In this document: positions 19,296 to 31,480 of the stretch, piece by piece
How positions within the stretch are numbered: the first letter of the stretch is position 1
How the letters are laid out: every line of letters starts with the position of its first letter
Origin: Ceratodon purpureus
Lineage: Eukaryota > Streptophyta > Bryopsida > Pseudoditrichales > Ditrichaceae
Length of the DNA stretch: 64,000 bases
Reading direction: 5' to 3'
Assembly: GCA_014871385.1 (NCBI GenBank)
Contig: CM026426.1
Span: 93,912,238-93,976,237 of the forward strand
Made by a program: the position numbers and the translations under genes
The notes under the pieces: model-generated
The model's database searches: none
The model's input: the letters and a program-made list of their open reading frames with translations, nothing else
What the model was told of the DNA's origin: nothing

Positions 19296-20960
19296 GTTAC
19301 TTCATTGACTTCAAGAGTCAGGGTTGATAAATGCTCAAACAATGTAATGTGAAGAAGTTTTATAACGACACAAGCTTCATCTCTAGTCCTTCTGATCACA
19401 TCTTTGTTTTTAAAAAAACTTACATTTATCTTTTTTAAACATAAGCAGGACATGTAAACTTAAATGTGGAATCATCGAATGTTGTGAACTTGTTTCAGTT
19501 TTAAAAAACGTAGGTGCACTTACATGTGAGAGGCATTTCTCTTATTTGGAATGCCTTACTTGAATTATTTCGTATGAAGTAGTCACAGTGATTGCCAATA
19601 AGGAACTACAGTTTCCCTTTACATTAGAGTTTGCTCTTCGTTCTTTTTCATTTCATTTCTTATTTTTCTTTGTATTCAATATTTATCCCCAAGGAAATGC
19701 TTCATCAATAATAATTGATTGCAGTCTCTTCTTAAACCGGTAGTCCCCACTCACTCCTAAGGATACCTCCCTCTTTCTAACTTCGGAATCAAAAAATCTT
19801 GAACTACTGCTCTGGTTGTTAAGAGCTCCAAGAGAGGTGGAGAGACTTCACAAGAATAGGGTTCCAAATGGTGCAGAGTCTATCCCCGCCTTATATACCC
19901 GAACATCCAGTTTTATGCCGCAGCATGTAGCACTTAGCATAGTCGTAGTGATTTGACATCATAGTTGATGCGGACAGCCATGGGTCTTATATGATGGTTT
20001 TTGCTGATATGTGACTTATGTGGCAGACTGGATGATGTCACTGGAGTTTGTCACTTCATAGCCACCTCCCATGACGGGCTACCATCGTAGGAGCTACAAA
20101 TTTTGACATTCTGGGTGTTGGTGGCGGAATGGTGATTGTAATCGAATGAGGGTTCAAGAAACGTAACGTGGCCAATTTGGATTTGCTGAGAGCAGCAAGG
20201 TTATCAGCGGTAACCTGCTGCTCCACAGAATTTCCGAAGCTGTAACCTTGCTTCACATTTCAATTTTGAAAGAAAAGCTACAAACTAATGAGATGAAAAG
20301 GTGATCGACATCCATCATATTGGTCCAATTAAAAAAAAATTCAACGATAAAAGTGTGGTAACAGTCATCCTGAATTTCAAATAAAAAAATCAATCATTAA
20401 TTTTTAAAAAATACAAATACAAAAACATTGCCAGCCCACATGTATCAAAATTCAACAAAACCTCAACACCCCTCACTGACAGAAAAACTCCACGTAAATA
20501 ACCATAGCCCAGATTAACCACCAAGACTCTCAACTTAACCCTCAAAATGCAACAAATCATACAGCTTTGACAATTCCCAAGCCACGAAACACACATCACC
20601 TTAGAAAAATCCTGTCAAGGCAACAACTGCAACTCAAACAAAAACAACGTATTCCAACAAATCTCCACCTAATCCGCACAAACACGAGAATGCAAGACTC
20701 TAATTATAAGTACACTCTAGCAGACCAGAATACACACACTCATTCTTAAATAGCTGTAGATTATAATCGGTAAACTTGTTATGTTTTATTTGTAGAAAGA
20801 ATAACAAGATCTACAATGACTTGCAATAAAACCTCCTCATGAAATTATTCATTTTTTTCTACAATGAGGAGGAAAGCACAGTCAAGAATCAATTCAAATT
20901 GTTTGAATTCAGTAGGCCCCTAATAAACTTCTCGTAATCTACCTCCATTCCATTATTGAT
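19296..20960. other. Non-coding spacer, 19.3-21.0 kb
   Basis: No supported gene. A 66-codon leftward frame (20056-20256, ending GRW-L) is short and unrecognised. AT-rich with A runs near 20330-20410. Confidence 0.35.
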
Positions 20961-21048
20961 CTGAATGAAATGTGTAACATTGCTGAATGGAGCTGCTATT
21001 GGACGCTGCTCCGCTGGAACCGCAAGCTGCTCCGGACTCTTTGCTCTT

Positions 21049-22306
21049 TCAAATGGCGCTGTCAAGCCGTTGAGTTGCCTCCTTCTTCAGCTCCCGCTTA
21101 TGCTTTTGCTCCAAGTAGATATCCTGTATTAATTTCTCCACGTCTTGTAGGCTGCAGCCACTCTTCCACTGCCTCCTTGGCCAACTTCCCACTGCTCTGA
21201 CCACGTGCCGTCGCATCTTTCTACAAACAGACACCCAAGGCCATGGCAGATTCAAGTCCACCCTTTGACTCACTTGGTGCCCCACGACTCCCTACCCTCA
21301 CTCTGTCCCCTTGCTCCACCTTCCCTTCCCAGCCAGGCTCGACCTTGATGCCGCGCCATTCCTTGCCTCGTAAGTCCACCTTCTTCTTCCCCTCCTTGCA
21401 CTTGGACTCCCCGTTACTCTTCCTCAGCTCCTCCAGCTTTGTCCTATCTAACGTGTACTGACTCCTTTGTTGCTTGTTGGTCACCTCCCCGAATGCACAC
21501 CAATTTATCCGACCCCCACCTTCCTCGTACTCCAAAGCAATCCCTTTCGCAAAAATAATTGTAATCAAGTTCAGATTCTCCTCCTCTTCACGTTGGTACA
21601 GAATCGGGTGCAAGTACTTCACTCTGTCCACCACCTCTTGAACTTTGTAGCCCCGCCAATAGAACCCGCTACGGCCGCCATTTCCATAAGGTTTTCCAAA
21701 TAACCTACCCACCGTGACGGAGGAGGCCGTGCTTCGACGGAAGTGGTGGGGATTTTCTCCCATGTTGAAGAGTCCATACTTTGCTGCAAAATCCCCCTTC
21801 TTCGGTTCATGCGGAGGCTTCTTCAGCCTTTCAATCTCCTCATTGACGTCTTCCACGCACGTGAAGGCCTTCTTAGACCGCACATTCCGCTTCCCTTTCT
21901 TCTTCGCTGTGGACTTCAAACCCGCGGATCCTTCTTCCTCCACCTCGTCACGGCTTGGTGCTTGACCTTGTGTTGCTCCTCCTGTTTTTATGTGAACCTT
22001 CTTTGCAGCTCCTCCTTCCACCTCGTCTCGGCCACGACCACAACCTCTTGCTGCCGCCTTCTTCCTTATTTCCTCGGCAGCAGGCTCTGGCGTAGATGTC
22101 CCTCGTCTGCCTGACGACCCTCGTGGCTTCTTCCACGGACCCTCCCTCCTAGCATCGTCTTCATCACTCCCCCCACCTCGACTTCTTCTCTCTCGCGCCC
22201 TAACACTTCGCCCCTTCAGCGCACTAGCTCTGTCTCCGGAGCGGGCACTCTGGGTGCGCTCCATCACTGCCCCACCTGCTTGAGCTCGAACTACGTCCAC
22301 TGCCAC
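21049..22306 (-). CDS. Unrecognised Lys/Arg/Glu-rich protein (361 codons) with possible frameshifted tail
   Basis: The leftward frame 22306-21221 begins MAVDVVRAQAGGAVMERTQ, with a charged disordered first half (RARERRSRGGGSDEDDARRE, KKKGKRNVRSKK) and a more ordered second half (KYGLFNMGENPHHFRR, SGFYWRGYKVQEVVDR, HPILYQREEEENLNLI, YTLDRTKLEELRKSNG). After its stop an overlapping frame (21285-21049) gives a helical tail KLIQDIYLEQKHKRELKKE, so a frameshift may separate the two. GC content is higher than in the surroundings. I recognise no family; a host gene fragment or a transposon structural protein are both possible. Upstream 22310-22560 is also GC-richer and may hold its 5' region. Confidence 0.5.
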
Positions 22307-22309
22307 CCC

Positions 22310-23300
22310 CTAATGCTACCTTAACGGCGCCAAAAGAAGAGACTCCAAATTTAACCTAAAAACCCTCACAATCCAAGCTCACCAACCTCCCATAGAAACC
22401 CACATTTCGCGGCACTTGGAGCCCTAGCAATCCCCACCTGCCATCTCACCTAGAAGCGGAGCTCGCAGCTTCGGCAAACTCCAGAAGCACACTAGTTCCG
22501 AGCCCCCGCTCAAGAGGTGCGAGACGAAGGTCACCCCCGACCGCCGGTCACTAAGTGTCCTATCTTCCTTCCACATTGCTGGTCACCAGTCATCTCTACA
22601 CTCTCCATCGACAGTAACTGGTGACCGCCACTCACAAAGGGCAATAATTACTCCCCGCCATTTGTAAGCCGTCACTTCAAACATCTTGCGCTTGTAATCG
22701 TGTCATCATTAATTGACATTTTGCTAGTATCTTCCACACTTAATTCTCTCCTATCCTAAACCTGACTAGTTTACTTAGTTACCATTCTCAATAAAATCCT
22801 TACAAAATTAAAAATATTAAAAAAATCGTTTAAACGTATATATGTTTAAACGTACATGTAAATGTTTAAATAAAAGTTCTTTATTTTTGCAATGACATTA
22901 TACACTATGGTGAGGGTTTCCAAGAATAAAAAAATATTTACTACTTATAATCAAAATATCATAAGTAGATCGCTAATAGAATGCATGAAAAATCTCTCAA
23001 AGTATTATTTCATCTTAGAATTAAATTTGTCTAATATCTTTAAAAAAAAAAATCATATAAATTTGTTCATTCATCTTTTCACTTTTTTATTTCCTTCCTT
23101 TTTGAGAAAATAAGGTTCATGTATCTAAATTGTTATTTCTTTGCTAACTGCTTTTAAATTAAAATCACTTGAAACAGCCGTAGATGAAAACCAACTAAAA
23201 TTCTTTTATTTGAATTTGACTTCTCAATTACGTCACACTTCAATAGATTCTCATTTTGTCCTTAAAAGACTGTTGATTTCTTTTTAATTATTTCTTTTTT
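22310..23300. other. 5' flank of the unknown gene and AT-rich sequence
   Basis: 22310-22650 is GC-richer with GGTCACC/GGTGACC repeats near 22540-22630. From 22700 the sequence becomes AT-rich, with GTTTAAACGTATATATGTTT-like palindromic runs at 22828-22865. No gene supported; 22892-23113 is a shadow. Confidence 0.4.
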
Positions 23301-23822
23301 AGTTTTTCATCTTCTTTAATGTGGGAAAGAAACAATGTTTGTCTATTGATTTTCTTTTAATTTCCTATCATCAAAAAAACTTACAATAGATCTAGATGAA
23401 ATAAAAAAAATTAAAAAATGAACAACATATATAAAGTAATTTCTACAATATCTTGTTCCTTTGTCCTTGAAGAAATTTCCTTTTAATAACATATCAAAAT
23501 TAAGAAGAGACGAACAAAATGATGTTCATTTATTAATTTTTTAAAATTGATTTCCTATTAATAAAAGAACTTAAAGTAGCTCTAGATGAGAAAATGTTAA
23601 ATGAAAATAGTAACTATGTATGTACACTAATTTTCCATGCTATATTTTTTCCATCATGCTAATTTTTAACTTTTCATGTCTTATTTAAAAAGAAATTACA
23701 TATAAACAAATTTACCTTATTATCGTATTTCATATTTGTTTCATATTTTTTATCCTTCTATTTTTATATTTATTTTCTTCTATTTTTTTATCTTTATTTT
23801 AAATATTTCATATTTTATTTAA
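23300..23822 (+). repeat. Diverged direct repeats resembling the E2 end
   Basis: A block close to ACTTAAARTAGCTCTAGATG followed by GAAAA recurs near 23372, 23570 and (inside the E2 end) 23883; the preceding AAATGATGTTCATTTATTAA near 23519 also matches AAATGATTTTTATATATTAA at 23840. Spacing is 190-310 bp. These look like older or tandem copies of the E2 terminal region. Confidence 0.6.
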
Positions 23823-23832
23823 GGGGGGGGGG

Positions 23833-24149
23833 GGGGGAAGAAATGATTTTTATATATTAATTTTTTTTCTATTATTAAAACAACTTAAAATAGCTATAGA
23901 CGAAATAAATGAAAAGACCAAAAACTAAACATGCTATATAGAGTAGTTTCTTGCCTTGTCCTTTTTTCCAATGCTAATTGCTCAACTTATCATGTTCTAT
24001 TTTATAAAATGATAATTTCTAGAAACATATCTCCTTTCAACGTACAAAGGTTTATTTTCAGGATGCTAAATTAGGAACAATATACAACTCTTCAAAAAAC
24101 AAGTGTATAAATAATCGATAGTGATGGTTTCAATTTATAAGGTATATTT
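23833..24149 (+). repeat. Left terminal inverted repeat of E2
   Basis: Starts in a G run (15 G, 23823-23837) followed by AAGAAATGAT and ends near GGTATATTTA. It pairs with 62917-63159 on the reverse strand through several strong blocks: CTATTATTAAAA, AAACATGCTATATAGAG against AAACATAGTATATAGAG, and TTTATTTTCAGGATGCTAAA against GTTTATTTTCAAGATGCTAA. About 70 bp extra (23950-24020) are present only on this side. Confidence 0.8.
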
Positions 24150-25697
24150 AAGTAATTATGAACAAAACGCTCAATTATGGACTACTTTGCATCATCAATA
24201 AACGTCCATTTGATGTGTTTTCCTTCAAATTTCGAGAGAAAGAAGTGAAATTTTTAAGAAAAAATGCATTCCGCTTACAAGGAATAAAATAATATGAGTG
24301 AATTTTCATATAATGTTCAAATCTAGACATCCATGTCCCACTTTCATAGGCGATCCCCTCAGCGGGCGGCTAACTGAAAACCCTAAATCCTAGAAACCCT
24401 GAATCCTATCCTTGAAAATCTAGAGATGCTAAATAAAGGAAATACATCCACTACCAATTTAGATCTATGAAGTGAAACGGGTGATGGGAAGACGCTCGGC
24501 GATCCGCCGAGTGGATGCCATTGCCAAGCTTCTCTCATTTCGGAGTATGTGTGTGAGGACTCTACACTCCTCCTTCATAACGCAAGTGTATTCACGGTCA
24601 CGAGGTTCAAAGTGCAATCTAGTCCGATAGCCGCCGACTAGGAGAGCCAACCTCTTGCTTACTCAATCGACCACTGGAATTTGAAATACATATAAAAATG
24701 AAGTTTTCTATCTGGTATGATTTCAATTATTCGCCTATAGCGGCGTTTGAAGAAGAACTTTCCGGTTCCCCAATTCACATATCCAGGTAAGTTGTCCATT
24801 GAACGGGCTAGACGTGGTAGGGTACCAAAAAACTTCTATTAAAAGTTACACCATACCAGGATTAGCAAATAATATAGGTTATTTATTCTTGGGTAAATCT
24901 CTGATGTACCGATATGTTGTCCTAGTTAACTGAGTCCTAGTCGCCTACTTGTCGACTAGGAGAATAGGCCCTAGTCGGCTAGCCGCCGACAAGGAGAGCA
25001 AATCCCTTGCTTACTCAACCGACCTGGGCCATTTTGATCCCTACTTTATTAGAAGTGGAGAAATCTATACAGAACAAGAAATTGTCAAAAAATGTAGAAT
25101 TAAAATTACATAAAAAAAACAAGTTTTCCATCCGATTTGATTTTTATTGTTAGCCTAGAATGGCTTTCAAAGGAGAACTTGCCCATTCCCGATTTCACAA
25201 ATCGCGGTAAGTTGTCCATCGAACGCGCTAGGTGTTGTAGGGTAGCAGAAAACTCCCCTTAAAATTTACACCATAGCAAGATTAGCAAACATTGGAGGTC
25301 ATTTACTCTTAGGTAAATCTCTGCCGTTACTTTAAGTTATTTCTAATCAGGTTAGTCCAAGTTAAGTTAGTCCTAGTTGGCTACCCGCCGACTAGGAGAA
25401 AAGGCCTTAGTGGGCTAGCCGCGGAAGCGTAGATTAGGTCCTTGTCGGCTACTTGTTGTTGACTAGAGTAGGATCTAGTCGGCTAGCCGCCAACGAGTAG
25501 GGTAGGTCCACGTTGGCTAGTAGTCGTTCAAAAACCCTAGAGAAGTGGAATACTAGAAATTTCACTAGTTGAGTAAAAAAACTCCAGCTGTCGCTTCGAG
25601 CAATTGGTAGAGTACTCTCTTCGGTCAGTGTTGAGCTCCATGAGTTTTGTCAGCCAGCCGCATACTGTAGAAGGTAGAAGAAAGCGAATACTGCATT
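24150..25697. other. Non-coding end of E2 with hairpins
   Basis: Inverted counterpart of 13411-14523. Hairpins: CTCGGCGATCCGCCGAG (24495-24511), GTCGGCTAGCCGCCGAC (24974-24990), an extended CTAGTTGGC...GCCGACTAG (25373-25395) and GTCGGCTAGCCGCCAAC (25478-25494). A duplicated section is visible: CACCATACCAGGATTAGCAA near 24850 and CACCATAGCAAGATTAGCAA near 25270. No gene; 24465-24650 is a shadow. Confidence 0.7.
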
Positions 25698-25923
25698 GTG
25701 ATGAGGAGGTGGGGTAGCAATGTGAGGTATCCACAGTATAAGGAGACACCGGTTGACGTTGAGGAGCTGCGACCATGGTTTAGGGCGGTGATCGCTCGTT
25801 CTCGCAACACATCCATTTTGGCTTTCGTGCTCATCGCACGCCTTTTTTCATCTAGGTGCGGAGTGGTATTGGAGTGTTGCTCACACCATGGAGTTGATTG
25901 AGATTGCTAACGCTTCCGGCATT
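25698..25923 (+). pseudogene. Third gene of E2, 5' part, cut by T1
   Basis: Reads MMRRWGSNVRY, then VDVEELRPWFRAVIARSRN, like copy A (VEELRPWFRAVVARSRN), then drifts out of frame after LAF, and the DNA match resumes to GCTTCCGGCATT at 25912-25923. T1 begins at the next base. The rest of the gene resumes at 43126. Confidence 0.82.
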
Positions 25924-25939
25924 AGGGGGCAAGCATCCT

Positions 25940-26888
25940 TGAGGTGGCCCACTAGAAACCAAAGAACCAAGGAAGCAAGGAAATTGGGGGTAATGGTGAT
26001 AAAAAAGTAACAATAAAATGCAACTTTTCTATTGGTCCGGGACCTAAGAAACCAGGAAGTCTAAACTTTATCCTTGGGAAACGGTTTAGGCATGTCTAGG
26101 GTTTCAAGCTGTGCTTCATAGTTTGGCTTGCTCCCCTTTGCCGTAGCTGTCGCATCGGCTCTTTCCTTCTCTATCACAATTCTTTGACTTTTTGTTACGG
26201 CTCTCAATTTTTGTAGCAACGACTCTAAGCAACTTCAATAATAGAGCCCCAGCGAAGAGGTAATGTTTCACTCTCTCCTCATTCAGAAGTTGCATATCCA
26301 AGCTTTGTACTTTGTTTCATGTCCAATGGATTCGGTAATCTTTTGCTTTGGTTGTTTGTGTTTTTCAGTACCTGACTAAACAATTTTCCTTGCAATATTT
26401 TGTTGGGCTCTAAGTTCAGAACCCGAAACACAAAACCTAGCGAAAGCAGTGGGTCTTTTCTTTGTCTTCTTATCGATGCCTGCTGCTTTCACTCTTTTCA
26501 ACCCAGTGTGTGTTCTCGAATTTTTTCATATGCTTAGAGACCAAATATGGGTGCTGATTCGAATTTGTTTTCCTCATGGTCTGTATAGTGGGTTGCAAAC
26601 CTGTTTTAGGGAGTAGCCTTTCTCTACAACTCGTGGTCACTTAGAAAGGCTCACAGTAGTCTTTAGAATTCTCAATGACTGAAATTAACGTCATCTCCAA
26701 GGAAGTAAAGTGGGTCTAAATTATGTATTCTCTGTTGTTGAAGCGTTTCTGTAAATGACGTGTGGGTTTCATGCATTTTCTCTAATGTGTTTATTTATTT
26801 GACGTAGTCAGCTTTATTACTATGTTCGGAGATTTGTTTTCAATACATACTTCTTGCTAACAGTTTGGCTTAATGTGCCTTTTTGTAG
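25940..26888 (+). other. T1 left region, possible 5' exons of the RING gene
   Basis: No convincing frame. TTTTTCAG at 26362-26369 and TTTTTGTAG ending at 26889 look like plant acceptors, so short 5' exons may exist. Frame 26116-26301 (minus) is a shadow. Confidence 0.35.
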
Positions 26889-26889
26889 G

Positions 26890-28550
26890 TTGTTTACAAC
26901 CTAGAGTACTTCACTAAACGGCAGGGTCTTTGTGGGGATGGACTTGTCATGAATACATTGGATAATGTTGTAACAATAGAGGAAATCACACAGTTCCTTG
27001 GCACACAGTTCGATAAAAATGGGTGGAAGATCTTACCTCCTCGTGTGACTATCGACTCCCAACGGTGGATTGGTGACCTTTACCGCCGAGTGTTTCGAAA
27101 GGACATTCGCTCTATGAATGACACCATCTCTCTAGAATTTGCAAGGGGTGTCGTTGCTGAGTCAAAGAAGATCAAAGTTAATTGGGTAGCCTACGCCATT
27201 GCTGCAAGTTCCAAGCGACGGAATTTGATATTAACAAGAAAGGCTAGGTCCCAACAACTCGGTGTTCCCAGAAGAGAGTGAACGGTAGACTTGGTCCGGA
27301 TTTCACCGTGGTCTCTCAAGTCCCGAGTGTAGGAGTCCCACGAAATGGATCAGGAACCTTCCTATAAATTTTGAGCCCAACTCTGCCTTGGCTACTGATG
27401 TTGGACTAGGAAGCCATTCGGGCTTTAGAGAACCTCCACCTATTCGTGTTTCTCCCTGTCCATCGGTTCCATTGCCATCTCGTGCTGCTCATTCTCTAGG
27501 TCTGAAGGGGAGGATAGAATCTGCGTCTTCTAGCAGACGTCGTGTCAGAGTTTCTCCTAGCGGTGTACTCAGTGCTTCGGAGCAAACTGCCATCACTGAT
27601 GCAGTGGAGAAGACTATTACAAGGGTACACCACTTGTTAGTAGACAAACAAAATTACTACTTGTTAAGGAAAGAAAGGTTGAAGGTTTTAGAACGAGAGA
27701 GGGACGATAAGGAGTTAGAGCTTAGGCGTGAAAAATTAATGCGGGATGATAAGCAGAGTCTGTCTAACGAGGCATTGGCCAAGGTTCAGCAAGTCAAGTT
27801 GGCATTAGAGGAGTCTTCTAAGTATGTCGACCAGTGGACAAATTGCTTAGAGAGTGAAGGTTTAGACTTATCATCTGTTTCTGATTTAGAGGAAAGTGAG
27901 GAGGATTTGCAACTAGAGTCGCAGATTTGCAGCAACAACTTTTCTGTGAGGAAAGGAACAGTAGACAGACACGTTTGAAATAAGAAGCTACTGTAGTAGA
28001 CTATGAGAGGTGTAACGAGGGAATGCAAGTTTTTCAAAAGCGATATGATTCTTTACTTGAGAGCTAGCTTTGTACAAAGAAGTTTCTAGTCTCTGTATCC
28101 GAGTATCATACTAGGCTCAAGGCAGGTATTCTGGATAATTTCAGGCTGACACCAATAGAGAGGCTCAAAGATCATGAGAAAACCAACTTAGTGTACGTTG
28201 AAAACTGTCCTGCTTGTGGGGAGCAGTATCATTGCAATGACATCATTGTTGCCTCTTGTGGACACTGCTACCATCCTTTCTGCATTAGTCCCTTTGTTCG
28301 AAGTCTAGAACCTATATAGTTAAGTTTTGCAACAAGGAATTTGATTCGCAGTGGCGATTATCGTTTGGCTTTCCGGAACGAGAGAAGGCTCCCCCTTCTT
28401 CTACCGATGCAGCAGTTGGAAGCCCAAACGTTGCTGCAATGTTTGGTAAGACTCCTCTACTGCAACCAAGGTCCTCCTTTGCATCAAAATATTTTCCTAA
28501 AGTTTTCTTTTTTATTCCGCTATCATACATTACTGTTAATTCTTTGACTG
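26890..28550 (+). pseudogene. T1 RING gene, first part: N-terminal domain, coiled coil and RING-like zinc finger
   Basis: After an acceptor at 26889 the frame gives VVYNLEYFTKRQGLCGDG and TIEEITQFLGTQFDKNGW, then a basic end at 27281. A second frame from about 27388 gives a Pro/Ser-rich part and a long helix (RKERLKVLERERDDKELEL). A third piece holds CPACGEQYHCNDIIVASCGH followed by CYHPFC, a RING-type C-C-C-H-H-C arrangement, then, in a shifted frame, KFCNKEFDSQWRLSFGFPE, the usual continuation of this zinc-finger type in plant multi-copy proteins. Breaks: stops after 27281 and 27978 and a one-base frame change near 28315. RING domains usually act as E3 ubiquitin ligases; the role in T1 is unknown. 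Confidence 0.62.
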
Positions 28551-28569
28551 GACCAAGGCATGGGATGTT

Positions 28570-29280
28570 TAGAACGGACACGTCCTATATGGACAGTAAG
28601 GAATGGAATACCTAGTGATTCCTATGCCATGTTCCTTGAAATCCTTAAGTACTTGCATCACAATGTATTTCGAAGGATAATAACAGGGCTCCTATTTAGT
28701 AGTATCGGTAACCTCATGAACACACTCTGAAATTTGTTACATGCTTTAGACGTTCCTTTCTTTCCTTCCTAGATTACTTTCACTAGTACTAGGTGATGCT
28801 CTTGTCCTTCCTTTCCTTGAAACTGTGGTACTAGCGAATGCATCATTCCATACTCTTGTTCCCATTACTTCCTTTCGTATTTCATGTTTCACAGACTTTC
28901 CTTTGTAAACGAGTTCCTTCGGGATCAGTTCCTTTCGGGGAAGGAGTGTCTCCCGCGGTACTACAGTATTCACAAGAGCATAATTTCCTTCTTTGCTGTT
29001 TTTCCTTTGTACTTGGAAAGTTTTTTTGGAATAGGAGATTAATACTATTTTGTTTCCTATTTTTCCTTTTCCTTACTGCAAGACTTTTGGTTCCTATGTC
29101 CGGAATGCTAGCGTTCCTACGACTCTTTCTTTCCAAGAATTAAATCTCCTGGTCGAAAAGGATAAGTACTTGGAGTAGGAACTCTTTTACTGCATTTACA
29201 GTTATTTATATTAGATTCCCATTCCAGGAATTAATTAAATCTAGAAAATATGTATTCCTATTACTGACAGTGGTTGATGT
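28570..29280. repeat. TTCC-rich block interrupting the T1 RING gene (possible nested MITE)
   Basis: TTCCTTTC, GTTCC and TTCCT recur across the block. The edges show a weak inverted similarity: CAGTAAGGAATGGAATACC at 28595 and, on the reverse strand, CAGTAATAGGAATAC near 29265. No clear target duplication. Could be an intron with repeats instead. Confidence 0.45.
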
Positions 29281-29307
29281 GGGCCTAGGCTTTATTCTTA
29301 TTTTTAT

Positions 29308-30445
29308 AGATGTTCAATCAGCGGATTCTGACTATCCACAAGGACACACTGGCGATATACAATCTGCTTCTCCAACTCTACAACAACCTAGTGATGGAGA
29401 TTTGGGGGACGTTCAACAGAAGAACAGTTCGCTTGTTTCGCCAATTAATTCCCAAGATTCTGTAGACGTCGTTGCATGCTCCATTTGCCACCAAGCTAAC
29501 CCTATCATGTTCGCTTTAGAGGTACTATCATTGACTTTGTAATTTACGATATTATTAATTGTGGTATTATTGTGATGTTCAGGTGGAAGTTTAAATACTA
29601 ATAATTTGTGGTCCTCTGACCAAAAATTGTTGTTCTTGAACCAGCTTTGTGGGCACGATGGAATCTGCAAGAGATGTGCAAATGAAATTTTGGTCTGTCC
29701 TGAGTGCTCAACCACCGTGGAGGGATCTAAAGATGCGCAAATGAGATGTCAGTTGAAACCTTTGGCCTTGGGTTCCGCTTTCAATTCTAGTGTTGAACCT
29801 GATGTCGAGGCTACACCCAGTAGGTCTAATGGTACTAGGCTAAAGAGTAATGCGAGCATGGAGATCTTTGGAGGTACAGAACCGGATTTGGAGTCGGGTT
29901 CTGATGAATCATCCTCCGATGACGAGGAGGCTCTACTGAGCATGCCATCAACGTTTGTTTTAAACAAACCGAGACGCTTATCTGCTGGTGTTGCAAGTCA
30001 AGGAAATGTTTGTGAACAGGGCCCTATTACTAAAGACACTTGTGGCGGTGACAGTCCTGGGGAGGACAATGTACAGTTTGTGGAGGGTAACGCTCGAGAA
30101 ATTTCTGAAAGTGAAGAAGTGTTGGGTTTAGAAAGTTCTGCAAGGGCTGACGATAGATTAGAAATTGACTCAACACCTACTATAGTCAGTCCAGCGGAGA
30201 TGGTTGTTCAGGAAGTTCCAGAGTACGTAGAGAATGGAGAAGGTGATTATCCAGCCTTCACTAAAAAGGTAGAGAATAGCAATGTGGAGGATCGACCGAG
30301 AAATATCTCAAAACGACATTACCCGACTGAGCCTAGTATTTGTCCGAAGAGGAATTTGCGAAAGGATGGAAAGACCAATGTCTTGGTGACATCCCAGAAG
30401 AAAGAGGTTTTGAGACTTTTGGCCATGTACAGTGCACATTTCTAA
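29308..30445 (+). CDS. T1 RING gene, last part: C3HC4 RING and acidic tail
   Basis: After a TTTATAG acceptor the frame reads VQSADSDYPQGHTGD and ACSICHQANPIMFAL (first Cys pair), then a probable 62-bp intron (29521-29582), then LCGHDGICKRCANEILVCPE with a closing Cys, giving C-x2-C, C-x-H, C-x2-C and C-x2-C. The 279-codon frame from 29606 continues with an acidic Ser-rich region (SGSDESSSDDEEALLS) and a basic end (KRHYPTEPSICPKRNLRKDG) to the stop at 30443-30445. This part is intact apart from the uncertain junction. A ubiquitin ligase-like role is implied by the family only. Confidence 0.6.
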
Positions 30446-31480
30446 TAAGAGGCACTTCCATTTATTGGAGTGTACACTTATTAAAGTATGGTTAGTGAGG
30501 CCCAGCCTCAACTGAGAGTGTCTTGGGTGTGTCCTCATAATGTATACAAGTTCTTGCATATCTGTTTGTGCGAATCGTACAACATACTAGCGAATGACAA
30601 TTGTCAACACAATTTTTTTTGCTAATTCATATGACAATATTACTAACTAGTCTTACCATTTTGAAGCAAACCATCTCCGATCCCTGCTGAGTTAGAACCT
30701 TTGACTTTTTGTTGTATTGTATACGGCCACGACCCCGTATTATTGTTTTCTGAATTCGTGGGTAGAAGCGCTTCTTGTTTTCAATGGTTCTTTATACAAG
30801 TCAGCCTTTATGTTTTGTTCGTCACAAAGCATATCTATTTAGCGAAATTGAACTTCAAAAACAGGGAGCATGATACAAATGCAAGGGAGTTTGTATTGTA
30901 CAAGATTGCAATGTCACAGTTTAAACAAAATCAAGTAAGGATCTAAATTCTTCGACTTCAAGTCTATAACACGAGAACAAGTTTCACAAATAAAATTTTT
31001 TTTAATAACATTAGACTGTTGTGTATTTGTTTAATCAGATTCATCAATGAAATGACTGTCCAATGCTACTTTCCTAGTCACTTAGCATAAGTACAACTGG
31101 GGACCGTAAGTCTAAGATCATCCTACACCCAACTATAAAAAAAAGAAAACGCACGTTCCATACAAGCACATTGAGACATCAGGGCAGCACATACTACTAC
31201 ACGTGAATAGAATTGTAAGCTCTACTTGCAATGAATAAGTAAACGCATACAAAGCAAACAGAATATTCTCCATGACTGTCCAGAGTATTAGATATCCAAA
31301 CATTTATGCTTTCATAATAACCATCAACTGTTAATTGGCATGTTTTTATACAGTTTACTTTTTCTAGAATAAAAGTTAATCACACAGTAGCTGTCACTGA
31401 TTGGCGTATTATTTCCTATGTACTACACCAAAAGGTTCTAAAAAAGCAAAACAAAAAGGTGCTGGATACTCGTTTCATGC
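30446..31480. other. T1 spacer between convergent genes
   Basis: AT-rich sequence with no supported gene; likely 3' flanks of the RING gene (left) and the minus-strand gene (right). Frame 30701-30946 is unsupported. Confidence 0.4.

Noticed and set aside
25921-25925. T1 as a TA-duplicating (Tc1/mariner) element
   Set aside because: A TA duplication would leave three extra bases compared with copy A; removing a 3-bp ATT/ATC copy restores the same length.
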